From assembly GCF_050947875.1 (NCBI RefSeq), contig NW_027460346.1, positions 2,608,000-2,671,999 of the forward strand: 64,000 bases of DNA. The letters run 5' to 3'. Both the position numbers and the translations under genes were made by a program. Positions 33,172 to 45,970 of this stretch are shown here, piece after piece (the first letter of the stretch is position 1; each line of letters begins with the position of its first letter). The DNA comes from Dermacentor variabilis (Eukaryota; Arthropoda; Arachnida; Ixodida; Ixodidae). The notes beneath the pieces were generated by a model, which saw only the letters and a program-made list of their open reading frames with translations, made no database searches and was not told the origin of the DNA.

Positions 33172-34259
33172 CTCGCTGTCAAAAATACTGGCGTGAGGAA
33201 AAGGGGCAACAGAAGCGAGCAAATTGACCTTCGTGCTGGCTCTCGCTTCAACAACGCCAACTAAGCGGCGAGAACACAGCGCACACGAAGCTATCACGCC
33301 TCAGCGCACCTAGACCGCAATTCATCGCAGATCACTCTCAAGATGGGGCCTGAGCGGCCGCGCTAAGCCCTGTACGCAGCCTTTTTCTTCCTTTTTTTTT
33401 CCCACACTACATTTAAGTATTGTTCAAGTTGGCCGAAAATCTATCGTATATCTAGCCGCGTTCATGGCCGCATGCGTACGGGTGGCTCCGAAACCACGAT
33501 GTTAGAACAATTGAGGAATACTATGCCGTGTCACCTGCTGCAATCAGCAAAGCTCCTATTGCGCGGAAAATTTCAAGCATGTTTTCAAGCATTTGAGATA
33601 TATGAAATTGACTTTGACTGACTCGAAGTGAGCGCATCGTGCACGATATTATTACTATTATGTATATTTTTAGCCTAGCCGAGTTCACGGCCGTCCGCGC
33701 ACGTGCGATGCCGGAACTACGAGGCCAGAACCATTTAGAAATCGTTCTATGTTGAGTTACCCATCGTGATCAGGAAAACACTTCTATCGTGGATAAATCA
33801 AAGGAGTCTTTAGGCATGTAGGGCCCTCAGGGCTGTACTTGTCGGCGATAAGGTAGCCTCGCCACCTGTGGGATTATCTGACTGAGCTATGTCGAATGCT
33901 CGGTTGCCATAGTCGGGAGTTCGAATCCCGCCATAAGAGTTCTTTTTTTTTACGATGGTGAGCTTGAAATTCACCTGCTCCAGTGTACAACGCCTGCAGG
34001 ATTGGAGTGACGCCTGTCACCGGCAAAAGATGCCGACAGCGAGTGGGACTATACTAATCCAGGTACAACCAAATTAGGAAGGCTCAATAAGCTTCAACAG
34101 GACACCCTCACCAGAACAGGAATTGGCCTCCCTGGTGCAGTATTCGGCCACCCCCTCCCAAATGGCTCACTCAATTACCCAATGACCTGACCAAGGCGGC
34201 GGTCAGACCTGTAACGGAGCAGAGGCTGCTAAGAATCTCTGGGTCCGGACAGGCCGCCA
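33172..34259. other. Flank of the transposon and 5' region of the RTE element, copy 2
   Basis: Counterpart of 4881-6029. Holds two of the 65-base motifs (about 33455-33520, 33675-33740) and the tRNA-like T-arm at 33914-33930. No gene. Confidence 0.6.
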
Positions 34260-37075
34260 ATGTAAATGGACCCTTGCAACGTTTAACACCCGAACCTTCT
34301 CGAGTGAGGCTAGCTTAGCAGGACTCTTTGAAGAACTATCAAACATTGTTTGGAATATCATCGGCCTTAGTGAGATTAGAAGAACTGGTGATGCTTATAC
34401 ACTGCTGAATAACGGACATGTCCTCTGCTATAGAGGTCTCCTAGATAAGAAGCAATACGGGGAAGGATTCCTAATCCATAAGGACATAGCGGGCAACATT
34501 GACGAATTCTACGGCATTAATGAGAGGGTAGCTGTAGTTGTAATCAAACTTAATAAGAGGTATAGATTAAAGGTAGTACAAGCCTACGCTCCAACATCAA
34601 GTAACGATGATAGGAGCGTTGGAACGAGGAAGTAGATCAGCTTTATGAAGATGTTGAATTAGCGATCAGAAAAGTGCAAAATCAGTATACTGTAGTAAGG
34701 GGCGACTTCAATGTAAAAATGGGGGAAAAGCAGGCTGGTAAACAAGCGATTGGCAACAACGACGTCGATTCTAGGAATGCTAGAGGAGAGATGCTGGTAG
34801 AGTTCGCAGAAAGGATTAAGCTTCGAATAATGAACACCTTTTTCAGGAAGCGTAGCAACAGAAAGTGGACCTGGAAAAGCCCTAATGGTGAAACAAGAAA
34901 TGAAATTGACTTCATATTTTCTGCTGATCACAGCATAGTGGAGGATGTAGAAGCGATAGGTAAGGTAAAGTGCAGTGATCATAGGTTAGTAGGAGGTAAG
35001 ATTCACCTCAATTTGAAGAGAGAAAGAGGAAAAATGTCAAGAAGAAACAGGTCAACCTAGAGACAGTAAGGGTAAAAGCCAACAAATTCAGGTTGGTACT
35101 TGCAAACAAATATGCAGCCTTAGAACAGAGAGATGATGATGACATAGAGCTTATGAATGAAACCGTTACTAGGTTGGCTTAAGAGGCAGCAATTGAAGTG
35201 GAAGACAAGGCACCAAGGCAACCAGTAGGCAAGCTCTCCCAAGCAACAAAGAACCTAATAAATAAACGACAAAAAATGAAAGTGTCCAACTCAACAAATT
35301 AGATAGAATTCGCGGAACTGTCAAAACTGATCAACAAGGCGAAAATAAGTGATATTCGAAGCTATAACGTGAGAAAGGCTGAAGGAGCGGTAAAAAATGG
35401 ACGCAGCCTGAAATCAGTGAAAAGCAAACTAAGCATAGGACAAACCAAGATGTATGCACTGTAAGATAAGCAGGGTAATATCATCAGCAATCTCTAAGAT
35501 GTAGTAAAGGTAGCGGAAGAATTCTGTACTGACCTGTACAGTACCCTGAGTAGTCAGGATACCTCATTTAGAAACAGCAATGAACATGATACAGAAACTC
35601 CTCCTATAAGTAGCGATGAGGTCAGAAGGGCCTTGCAAGACATGAAACGAGGAAGTGCGGAAAGAGACGATAGAATAACAGTCGATTTAATTAAATATGG
35701 AGGAGTCATAATGCTTGGAAAACAGCCAGCTCTTTATACGAATGTCTATCGACTGCAAGGGTCCCAGAAAACTGACAGAATACAAACATTTTACTAATCC
35801 ACAAAAAGGGAGACGATAAAGAATTGAAAAATTATTGGCCTCTTAGTTTACTCCCAGTATAATATAAAATATTTACCAAAATAATCTCCAATAGAATAAG
35901 GGCAACACTGGACTTTAGTCAACCAAGGGAACAGGCTGGTTTCAGGAAGGGATACTCTACAATGGACCACATCCATGCCATTAATCATGTTATCGAGAAA
36001 TCCGCTGAGTACAATAAGCCTCTCTGTATGGCTTTCATAGATTACGAAAGGCATTTGATTCAGTAGAGATACCAAAAGTCATAGAGGCATTACGTAATCA
36101 AGGAGTACGGAACGCTTACGTAAATGCCTTGGGAAATATCTACAGAGGTCCTACAGCTACCTTAATTCTACACAAGAAAAGTAGGAAGATACCTATAACG
36201 AAAAGGGTCAGACAAGGAGACAATCTCTCCAATGCTATTCACTCCGTGCTTGGAAGATGTATTCAAGCTATTAAACTGGGAAGGCTTAGGAGTAAGGATC
36301 AACGGCGAATATTTCAGCAACATTCGGCTTCCAGATAAAAGTGTTCTTTTCAGCAACACTGGAGACGAGTTGCAGCAAATGACTGAGGACCTTAACAGGG
36401 AGAGTCTAAAAGGGGAAGTTGAAGATTAATATGCAGGAGACAAAGATAATGATAAATGGCCGGGCAAAGGAACAAGAGTTCAAAATCGCCAGTCGGCCTC
36501 TAGAGTGTGTGAAAGAGTACGTTTACCTAGGTCAATTAACCACAAGGAAGCCTGATCATGAGAAGGAAATTAACAGAAGAATAAAAATGGGCTGGATCGC
36601 ATACGGTAGACATTGCCAGCTCCGGACTGGAAGCTTACCATTATCATTTAAAAGGAAGGTGTAGGGTCAGTGCATTTTGCCGGTGCTGACATATAAGGCA
36701 GAGACTTGGAGAGTGACAAAGAAGCTTGAGAACAAGTTAAGGACCGCGCAAAGAGCGGTGGAACGAAGATTGCTAGGCAAAACGTTAAGAGACAGAAAGA
36801 GAGTGGTTTGGATCAGAGAGCAAACGGGTATAGACGATATTCTAATTGACATCAAGAGAAAGAAATGGCGCTGGGGAGGTCATGTAATGCGCCCGTTAGA
36901 TAACCGTTGGACGATTAGGGTTACAGAATGGGTACCAAGAGAAGGGAAACGCAATCGAGGACGACAGAAGACTAGGTAGAGCGATGAAATTAGGAAATTC
37001 GCAGGCGCTAGTTGGAATCGGTTAGCGCAGGACAGGAGTAATTGGAGATAGCAGGGATAGGCCTTGTCCTGCAGT
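34260..37075 (+). pseudogene. RTE-clade LINE, decayed, copy 2
   Basis: Same structure as 6030-8830: endonuclease at about 34277-35060, RT remnants at 35310-36560, C-terminal KAETW...WGGHVMR block at 36677-36979. The endonuclease keeps GDFN, which copy 1 has lost, and the C-terminal frame runs further, to WVPREGKR. Most stops and shifts are common to both copies, so the element was already dead before duplication. Confidence 0.88.
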
Positions 37076-37098
37076 GGACGTAAAACAGGCAGCTGGTG

Positions 37099-37152
37099 GT
37101 GGTGATGATGATGATGATGACGACGACCTCGACGACGACGACGATGACGACG
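37099..37152 (+). repeat. GAT/GAC microsatellite, RTE tail, copy 2
   Basis: Interrupted by a ctc and a gat unit, unlike the purer arrays in copies 1 and 3. Confidence 0.95.
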
Positions 37153-37233
37153 TGAATGATGCGCCAGCTCCCGGGCATTCGCCTTGGCGATTTCACACCT
37201 ATATTTCAGGCAGAATTATTAGCGATTATATTA

Positions 37234-37900
37234 GCGTTACGAAAACTCCCCCAAAACGACTGATTAGCTGTTATTGTGACCGACTCGCTATCTGTATGTA
37301 CAGCACTAACTGCATCTTTAGATACAAGAATTCAAAGAACATTTCGTTCGATGGTACCTCCGTACTTACGGAAAGTATGTTTACTTTGGGTACCAGGACA
37401 TCATGGGTTGCACTTGAATGACATGGCCGATTCACTCGCACGAGCATCCCTCAACGGCCCTATCATATCTGTTTTGCCGACATCAGCTTATGTCACCGCG
37501 GCTAGGTACAGAGATTTCGCTATATTTCAAAACTGTGCAACATCCATGCTAACACCGTCGTCTGATTTCCACCATCTTGGATTCCCATGTAATAATAATT
37601 GGTGTCCTACAAAAGAATTGGAAGTTTCTTTTACAAAACTGAGATGTCGCATACCTCCTCTAAATTTTTACTTACACAGGTCTGGTCTCGCTATGTCCCC
37701 TCTATGTTCTTTTTGCAGTGCACGTTAAACTACCGAACATTATTTTCTCTCCTGCCGCCGCTTTCTAAGACAAAGAAAAGTATTAGTATACTCATTCACC
37801 AAACTTGGGCTATCGCTAACCTCGCCAACCATTCTTTCTTTTGGTGCGACCTCACTGGGATCCAGCCACAGGGATGCTTTTCTTTCAATTTACAATTTTA
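37234..37900 (+). pseudogene. LINE RNase H and 3' zinc-motif fragment, copy 2
   Basis: Here the frame stays open from TDSLSVCTAL through WVPGHHG...NDMADSLARAS to SPLCSFCSAR (37276-37728), longer than in copies 1 and 3, which share extra lesions. Copy 2 is thus closest to the ancestral fragment in this part. Confidence 0.78.
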
Positions 37901-38260
37901 TTAGAGAGACAAAAAGAATACCTTTCTGAATTTCTAAAATTATCAATATTTTCTATTTCATTTATTTACGTTAACTTATTTTATCAAAATTATTAACAAT
38001 ATTTTCATCACACGTCTAAATTACAGTTCTAGTCCCACGCTCCACTATTTAAATCTAGTTTGGCTTTACTTCTAAGCATACGAAAAACCGCCTGCTTCTT
38101 GACCAATCCCCCATAGTGGGTATGCGCCACTGTCTGGGACACAAGACAAGACATTCCGACTAGCATAACGTATATGCATATGTGTGGTCCCGTCTTCATC
38201 CTCGCACTTGTACCAATATTTTCAAAAAACATACGTATACGAAGTCGCTAGAGAGTTATG

Positions 38261-38802
38261 CCGTATATAGTCGCGTATAAGCCGCACTTTCTTTCATCCA
38301 ATTTTCTCCGGTGCGAGTACGCACGAATCAGGCCTATAGCTACACATTAACACACTGTAGTGCCACTGCGACTACTGTGTCAGATAATTAAAAAATATGG
38401 CGACATATATGATCATTTTATTTGACTATCTATCGCCGCTTTCAAGCTAAGCACTCTCGGACGAACTCAGCTCAGCGGCACTCTCACCACTGTCGGGCGA
38501 GCTCGCCTCATCGAGGCCGCTCCTTAGGCTGGTCGTCCTCTGTGGCTTGCTGCACACTTGCTGAAAAGATGTGCGCTTCAGTCGCCCTGTTGGAGTTGTT
38601 TCGTGGTTGCCCCTGTTAATTCGACGCGCAACGATGATGATAACGGTATGCGGTGAGTGAAAAAAAAAAAATCTGGCGCCATCTTGTAGCGTTTTGTGGG
38701 ACTAGGCACGTTTTTGGCGTTTTTTTTTTTCTTCCAATTTTTGCGTCCGAAAGTTGTGGGTGTGGGCTATACACGAGGAGGCTTATACACGAATATATAC
38801 GG
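38261..38802. mobile_element. MITE-like element with 23-bp terminal inverted repeats, copy 2
   Basis: Same ends as 10017-10558. The T-run at 38719-38731, continuous here, is the site that is split by an insertion in copy 3. Confidence 0.6.
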
Positions 38803-39627
38803 GAATATATATCTCCGTAGCATTATTTTGGCTCAAATACATCCATTATGCGAAATGTTTTCTCAGAACTAATTTCCCACTATAACCGAAATATATAGAA
38901 AATATCAGGCAAGCAAACACACCTAATGTTGTTGAAAAATACTTTTTCTCCGGAATAAACTTGTTTATTTATCATATACTCGAGGTATATTTACCACATG
39001 GAGTCAGTGGCAAGTGAGGCCCTCTGTTGTCCTTGGTTTATTTTTTGCCGCTTACTTTCTACCTAAAAAGGAGCGGGAGAGACAAAATAAACACACCCTC
39101 TAAATAGTCAGCAGTGAATCCACGCGGACACTGGAATAAGTTAATGTACTCGGATGCCCCATACACCTACAAAGCACACCACCTACAGAAGAAGAAAAGG
39201 TGGTTTCTTGTTCTTGTTCCCCAGTGAAATGGCGCAACCCACTATGTTGGACCGGCCATGATTCGGGCGGTGAAGGAACTGATGGCAAGCTTTTTTGATA
39301 AATTAGGGTGAAATTAAATATGTATCTTGCAGATTTTAGCAGTTTCTAGCGGAGCCTCGTCGCTCTTCTTCGACGCTCTTCTTTTTGTGCCTCCGACTTT
39401 GACTAGCAAAAATGATCTAATTCGCTCCAAATCCTGTACCTTGTATTGTTTACAGGTGAATAATTGTCACTTCCGTCAACCAAAATGCGAAAGAAAATGT
39501 CAGTTTCACGTCAATTTTCTATCCGCTTTCTTCCAACGACCAAATGAGAGAAATCCACATCAGCAGATGGACGTGGCAGTCGCCCCGAGGAGAGACGATG
39601 ACGTTTTTTCCTCGTGATCCGATGCCC
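38803..39627. other. Unassigned AT-rich stretch, copy 2
   Basis: Counterpart of 10559-11390. No gene seen. Confidence 0.4.
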
Positions 39628-40976
39628 ATATAAGGGGTAGGCAAGCCAGCCGACAGCCATTCGCCGCGTCATCAGTCTACCTGCCGGAAGCTGCTGGAAG
39701 TCTACCTGCCGGAAGGACACGTAGCTCTCGAACGAGCGCGCACTCGAGAACACATTGGACTCGGCGTGCTCTTGGCGCTTCTTCCGAGAACGAGGTCCGT
39801 GGATCCCCCCTCTCTTCTGTGGACTGCTCATCGAATGCAACGCACCTGGAACCCCAACCAATGCCACGTAAGTGGATGCAGGCGCGTGGACGGCGGCGTT
39901 TTCCTGGGCCGGCTGTGTCCGGTAACCTCGCGGCTCCTTCAGCATCGCCTGGACCTCTGCCGAAGCAAGTTATTCCGCTGCCACGTGCCGTCCGCGCCGA
40001 CGCCTGCCAAGTTGGCTCCAAGCGGCGGGGTGGCTTCACTCCAGCTAACGTCCGCCTCTGCGACATCGCCCTAAGCCATCGCGAGCCACGTACGTTTGCC
40101 GACAGCCACGGTTCAGTGGAACATGCTTTTCCCAGGGTTCCCTGTGAGCATCGAGGATGCGACGCTCCACCTCCACCCTCTGCAGGAAACGCCGTGGCCA
40201 GGTCGAAGCGCAGCTGTCACTGCGTAGCCGCTAGTCCTGCGCCTATGGGGTGCCTGCCTCCGAAGATGGGCCCGACCGCGACAACAAAGCGCCTATTTCG
40301 GCGCGTGATGCTGGGTCCCGTTCAACAAAACTGGCAGGTTACCAAAAAAAGTGACTGGCCTCCGCCTCACGAACACATCGACAGTTCTGGTCCCTGGAGC
40401 ACGCTCAGCGCCTTTTCAGGTTGTCCAGGTGGGAACACCAGTCGAGACGCTCAGCCGTGCTCTCGTCGGCTTGCTGAGGCCCGTCGCGCAGCCATGCGAG
40501 TGGTTTCAAGGGGGAGAGGTCGTTGCGGATGCCGGCTGCAGCTTCGCCCTGTTGGAAACAGCCACGCTGCCCATCGTGTCCGCCTCCGGCAGTCAGGTGC
40601 AGGAGGCTGCCTTTTGGGACAACCGGCGGGAGTGGCGATGATTCTGCTTTCTGGTAAGCCGCCTGGTGCTGCAAACGAAGGCGCCGGCTTGCGCGCTATC
40701 CCGCGAGACGTCAACATCCAACGCGAGACGACCGTGGTTGGCAAATCGCCACCGCGGTGGGCGCTCTCCCCAAGCAACACCACTCGCGGCGCAGCCGGCA
40801 GCTCTAGTTCCCGGCCGCTTGGTACCAGTGGCGAGATGGCCACCTTCGTGTCCGTCGTCGCGAAGCAGCTGGCTCGACGTGCCGCCTCGAGGGCTGCTGC
40901 TCTCGCACAGCGCGAGGCGGAAAAGCGAGAGCAGCGCGACCACAACACCAAGGTCGAAAGTGTCGCGGGCATGTAA
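39628..40976 (+). other. TATA box and GC-rich block with a neutral 385-codon frame, copy 2
   Basis: TATA at 39628-39637, open frame 39819-40976. Differences from copies 1 and 3 are mostly replacement changes, arguing against coding. A copy-specific deletion removes seven bases just before the TATA box. Confidence 0.5.
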
Positions 40977-41985
40977 ACTTGAAGGAATATATAACAACAT
41001 ATTCCTTCTGGCTTCTGCCTGCCTAACTGCTGCGGAGCAACGCTTTAAAAAACGGCCTGCGCAACTGTTTCTCCGGAACCTGGCATGTCTATGTGCATTG
41101 AGCCAAGTACACCGTCGCTGCACACGTCGCCATCGGCAGTGGCTTCGTTCTCCCCGAGCCAACACCCACGCCCACAGGAGCTGTTGTTTTGGCAATTTGC
41201 GGACGCCATTGAGTCAAGCATGATGAGAGGCGGCTGTGCGAAGCCAGGTGTTCCCGTGGAAGCACCCGGCAGCAAGCAAGTGTGCAATGGCCGAGAGTCG
41301 CTCCCTCGAGCCTTCAAAAGACGGTGGGGTCAGCGACAGTACAGCGAAGAAACCGACGACGTCGATACCATGCGAGGTGCGCTTCGCTACACGGTGAAGT
41401 TGGAGACAAAGAACACAAGTCACTGTTTAACGTAGAACTGTCGTCGCCGTGTTTGCGTTCAGTATAATCATGTGGTGTGTGAGAAACTTTTGTAATTGTG
41501 GAATTAACCGCGTCCCGTAATGCCTTCGCTATAATTTAGATGAATAATAAAATTGTAGTTCTTATATGGACACAAGCGTAATGTCATCTATATTATTCAA
41601 CGAAGTGTTCGAAAGTGATTATCACCATGAGTATGTAAAGTGCGCTATAACTTTTTTTGCAATACCATTTCCCTAAATGCTTTCATAGCGCGCTTTTACT
41701 AAGACCAACGCCACTGGATCATTATTTGCTGCAGACTCTTGCCCTGAGCTCCCAAAATGATTCGGATATGCAACATGCGGTCTTTAAGGTCCCCAAATTC
41801 ACAGTTCCTCGATAAAATGTTAAGTTCATGGTGGGCTTGTAATGTTCCTTAAATTTCTTAATAAAAAAGAGCCATTCCACTCGGTAAAGGTGGATGACCA
41901 GCGTAGCTGTATATAACTATAAATAAAATAAAATTACGAAGCAGTATAATACATATATGCATGTTATTTTTATTGGTACTTACGT
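40977..41985. other. Unassigned stretch, copy 2
   Basis: Counterpart of 12740-13724, including the hairpin at 40981-41008 and the 40 bases (about 41621-41665) missing from copy 1. Confidence 0.4.
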
Positions 41986-42459
41986 TTACCTCATGACCGC
42001 AGTAATTATGGCTTTATGGTCGCTATAATAAACGCCCATGGGCTCTGTGACGACACTGGAGATGTTCTTAGGGAACGTTAAGCCTCTGCACGACCGATGG
42101 CGCGTCGTGGAGGCATTCGTCGTGGTGTAACATCGAAGGTCGAACCTTTCCAAGAAAACCGCCAAGAGCCACTTTCCATCGGGACGAGACACATCGACAT
42201 TAAGTTCACCCACAATGAAGATGGGATTGGAGTTCACCGGGAGGATCGACCCAAATTTGTCGATCGTAAATTCTTCAAGGTCCATCTTTGACATTGCTGG
42301 ATGAACGCTTACGGTGGCGACAGCGATTCCGTCGCCATTTTGTACGGCGCACGCGTCGTCGCATTCCACGGCAAGGCTCTCGCCCGTCGTCTGCAAGGCA
42401 CAGGGCGCAACGGCCGCGCTGCCGTTGTTTGCGTAGATCGCAATGCAGCAAACCATCAC
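41986..42459 (-). pseudogene. Endonuclease/exonuclease/phosphatase domain remnant, copy 2
   Basis: 157 codons open: AVATVSVHPAM, PIFIVGELNVDV (the catalytic GDFN-like site with Glu-Leu replacing Asp-Phe), ASTTRHRSC and YYSDHKAIIT (the SDH motif). The altered metal-site residue and missing N-terminus make activity unlikely. Predicted protein is identical to that at 54556-55029, while copy 1 is frameshifted. Confidence 0.75.
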
Positions 42460-43244
42460 CCATCATCCATCGCCGGTTGAGACACATTTGGTTTCAAACT
42501 CGGCCGGGACACATACGATTGATACCACATTGCTTTATGATTAAGCTATTTTAGCTCTTTATATGCCGCCATAGTTTTTGTCTAAGTACATCACGAAACG
42601 CTGGAAACACCACAGCTCCGATGTAAAAAAAATTGGCTCGCCATCCCGGCCCTACGAAAGTGGATGTTCAGGGAAGCTGTTAAAAATCACCACTACAACT
42701 GCTGTGTGACATATGCAATGCGTTTATGCTGTGGAGTAATCGTAGTAGAGGTAATTTTGACAGCACGCCGCCGCCAATAGCGGTGCTGCAACAACATTGA
42801 AATCATTTGCTAGGCTGGTTCCTTTACATACGAAAGGCTATATATGGACGCCACTTGCCGCGTCGCGAGCTGCCATCGGCGCGGCAGCTTGCTCAACAGG
42901 TATCTTTACTGGGAAACGAATGCGGGGAGCGCCACGTGCCCCGCATTGTTTTCAGGAGGGCTTATCATCAGTTATGTGGTTCAGATTATTGTTTTGTGAT
43001 TGTTCTTTATTGAAACGTATGCAGTTCTGTATGTTGTATGTGTGATTCTAAAGAATGCATGCGCTGTTCACTTTGCTGACTGCTTGAAGCCTCTGCCTTG
43101 CGGGGGTACGAACCACTTGGTCCTGGCCCTACGCTGCCGCCGCGATTGGCCAACATTTTTGCTGACGGACTCGGACACGAAGTTCCCGGACAGCCGGCCA
43201 CGAATTTTGGCAGCGAAAACAGCGGGCAACAGTTTCCTTCACTG
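42460..43244. other. Unassigned stretch, copy 2
   Basis: Counterpart of 14179-14959. No gene seen. Confidence 0.4.
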
Positions 43245-43520
43245 TAAAGCTTCTTCCTCATTTCTGTCCTCCGCTTCCTCAAACTTGAAGCTACTGTACG
43301 ACTTCCAAACCTCTTCGCCTATGGTAACAAGCAACGTGGCTGAACGTCTTCTGGCTGCTTGTTCAATTGCGTAGCAGTGAAAAACAGCAGAAAGTCACTT
43401 CTGCAAGTTTTCCACGCAATCCAAGGGTCCCACAATGCGTCCTCGGGGTTCAGGGGTGATAACAGCGCCGATGCCAACGGCACGTCGGCAGGGTTTCGCT
43501 GCCGCCATGTAGCCAGGGCA
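43245..43520 (-). pseudogene. Ty3/Gypsy-like Gag fragment, copy 2
   Basis: Best preserved of the three: one frame runs from PLNPEDALWDPW to FTATQLNKQPEDVQ before a shift into IGEEVWKS. Same reservation about identification as for copy 1. Confidence 0.45.
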
Positions 43521-43589
43521 GCAGTTGGGCGAACGAGGACTTCATTGCGGCTGAGCAAGTAATATATAAAGGGAATCAACGTAGCGTAA

Positions 43590-45360
43590 GATATCACGTG
43601 ATTATGGCTGCTTGGTGGCGACTGCAGATTCAGCCGTGCTACACCAAAGCTCGTTGGTGTGGTAATGGTTTGGGGCTTTTAGTGGTGCCCGTCTGCAACC
43701 CCCTAGTATATGCCTAAGGGACCCGGGTTCTCCACAGAAGCGGCATTGCGGAGAGAATTGTGTACAGAAAGCCTATGAGGCGATTTGTGGTTGGGTGGGG
43801 GAACGCATTGACTTGCAGAGCTCGGAGCAATCTTTCCTGCTCTCTAGGTAGCGACTTGTGTGGGGGAGGGTATGTTCTGCGGTTTAGCTTGTAATGTTGT
43901 GTGATGTCTTGGTACGAGATTAGAAGGTGCATGCGCTTGGATTCGGATTCCTCGGCGTCGGCTCAGCGGGTCAAATCTCGAGCCACGAGATTGGCGATCT
44001 TGTTGCCAGGAATGCCGTGGTGAGCTGACGCCCATGTGATCATGACTCGTCTCGTTGGCGGATTTTTATTTATGATTCTGGGTGTGTTCGAATGAATGCT
44101 GCCGCCAGCGAAGCTGCGACTCGTCTGTTGAGGGTTGGTTACTTTGACTTCAACCTCTCTTTGGGAGAGCGCGAGGGCCGTGGCTGTTCCCTCGGCTTGG
44201 AGGGATTTGTTTCGAGGGAATGAAATGCTTCTCCGACGTTCTTTGTTTCACGATTACGATGGCTGTTGCGGCTGCTCATTCATTCATTCATTCATTCATT
44301 CCATGATTCCTGTATTGCTTTTTTACGGCCCGGGCGCGTGGCGTACTGGGTGCATGTTGCGAGGTAGAAGAGGTACAATGATGTTGCTCCGGATAGCAGG
44401 AGCTAAGCTCACAGTCTGAGGCGGCGGGTGGCTGAGGAGGCCGAGAGCCCCAGGAGTGAGAGGATGGAACTCCCAGTTTCCGTATATACGTGCCTCGATC
44501 AGCTTCCTCGCCCGTATTTTGCACTCCTTTCCGGAGTAGACGTTGTGCGGACGTACTTATCAGCAGACCCATCGCCTGCTTGTATGCCTTTCTGATCATT
44601 GTGTCGATTTTCTTGAATTCCGCCACGTTGAGTAGTGCGTATGAGGCAGCGCACGTTATTTGAGACAAGACAAAAGCTCAGACATGCCGAAGCATGTCCA
44701 CCTCCCCCACGTCTCTTGTCTCGGTTCCTATTCGCCGGATCATGTGTGTCCATCGGGCTGTTGTATTCTTAAGCGTGTTGAATAATATTGCGTTTGCGCG
44801 ATCCGACTGGAAAGCCATTGCAAGTATTTTCACGCTCTAAGACAGAACGATGGTGATAGTTGGCGAATCTGGTGCATGATTCTTTCGCGGTGAGACCAAG
44901 AGTAGCTCCGACTTTTGGGGGATGCAGCTAAGGCCGCATGACTTAGCGTAGTCGCTCACCACGTCTGTGCCTTCTTCCACGCGGCTCTCTATTGCCCTAA
45001 TGTACCCTGTGGATTGTTTTGTCGGCGTAGAGGCCATGCTGGATCGCCGGGATGTTATTGAGGAGCAGCGGAAGACATATTAGGGCGATATTGAACACGA
45101 GACGACATAACACTGCGTCCTGAAGTGTGCCGCGGCCACCCAGTAGAAGGCGATTTGTGGCTTAGCTGCCTGACCTTTGGGATGACTTTTCTATCTGAGA
45201 GGAAATCTCTGATGTAGCAATACGTCCTGGGGTCAAATCCTAGTGTGCTTGGCATCTGTAAGATTGCTGCATGCTTGACGTTATCGAACGAGGCCCCTTT
45301 AAGATACAAGGTGAGGATAGGGGTGGGGAAGTTGCGCGTCGCTGGTACAGTCACCTCCTA
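43590..45360 (-). pseudogene. RNase H-type LINE, 3' two-thirds, copy 2
   Basis: It extends further into RT than copy 1. The RT palm is seen in LYLKGASFDNVKHAAIL (45290-45320, catalytic Asp replaced), RTYCYIRDFLSDRK and, near 44840-45030, SYAKSCGLSCIPQKSELLLVSP. Then come the thumb (FKKIDTMIRKAYKQAMGL), a broken RNase H and the terminal CRFCGEPGSLRHIV motif. The YADD box is not readable. Many frame changes. The order on the minus strand agrees with a single 5'-truncated LINE insertion. Confidence 0.82.
44277..44300 (+). repeat. (CATT)6 microsatellite, only in copy 2
   Basis: Replaces about 20 bases that copies 1 and 3 retain (cggggtaagacgccgcatc). Confidence 0.95.
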
Positions 45361-45479
45361 TTTCAGCTGAAGTAGGATGGTCTAGGTCTAGATGTGCAGA
45401 CGGAATCCTGTCACCGTTGTTGGAAATTTCCCTGAGTGCTCCAGGAATGGTTGTAGCCGGTTGAGAACGATGTGCTTTA

Positions 45480-45540
45480 GGTGGTGGTGGTGGCGATAAA
45501 CTTTAATGAAAGGGGGAGGGCAAGGGGGAGGTAATTTAGA
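45480..45540 (-). mobile_element. Short antisense LINE-tail-like sequence
   Basis: ggtggtggtggcgataaactttaatgaaagg is, in reverse, an attaaagtttatc sequence followed by a (CCA)n tail, as at LINE 3' ends. It separates the two oppositely oriented RT pieces. Confidence 0.4.
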
Positions 45541-45664
45541 AATAAATGCAATCAAATACGTTAGATATAATGTGCTTTACGAGCTTATCCGTGCACGAAG
45601 TGAGGAAGATGCGCTGTCGGTTCCTATTGGCTGGTGGCTTGCTTCTAGGAAGCGATGCTGACCT

Positions 45665-45970
45665 GCTTTTGACACTCAGACCGAGGTACTTTCCCATACA
45701 ACCATCGGAACTTCTGCCAACCAACGCCGGCAGACCAAACGAGCTACTAGATGAGGATATTCAGCTACATGAACTAACAGCGGCAATAGTAGGATTAAGA
45801 CGTCATAAAGCCCCGGGAATGGACCAAGTCACCAATAAAGCGCTTGTCAATCTTGACAACCCCTCACTACTGGAGCTTACCGCCCATGTGAACAAAGTAT
45901 GGAGGAAAGAAAGTCTTCCCTAGGACTGGGAAACGGTGGAGGTTTATCTCATACCAAAGTCAGACCATTA
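45665..45970 (+). pseudogene. RT N-terminal fragment in inverted orientation
   Basis: The plus-strand frame encodes DIQLHELTAAIVGLRRHKAP, then GMDQVTNKAL and KVWRKESLP, then stop, DWETVEVYLIPKSD. These are the first RT motifs (fingers) of an RNase H-type LINE. The region just downstream in such proteins is found at 45360 on the opposite strand. Either a twin-priming inversion of one insertion or two separate fragments. Confidence 0.75.

Larger units (their letters stand above)
27756..44770 (+). repeat. Segmental duplication, copy 2 of the composite cassette
   Basis: Same order and strand as 1-16517, beginning in the transposase and ending in the minus-strand LINE. Beyond 44770 the match to copy 3 continues (from 63659), while copy 1 has diverged. 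Copy-specific changes are a 0.5-kb tandem duplication at 28119-29189, a (CATT)n insertion at 44277-44300 and the loss of one 60-base motif near 33675. Confidence 0.93.
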
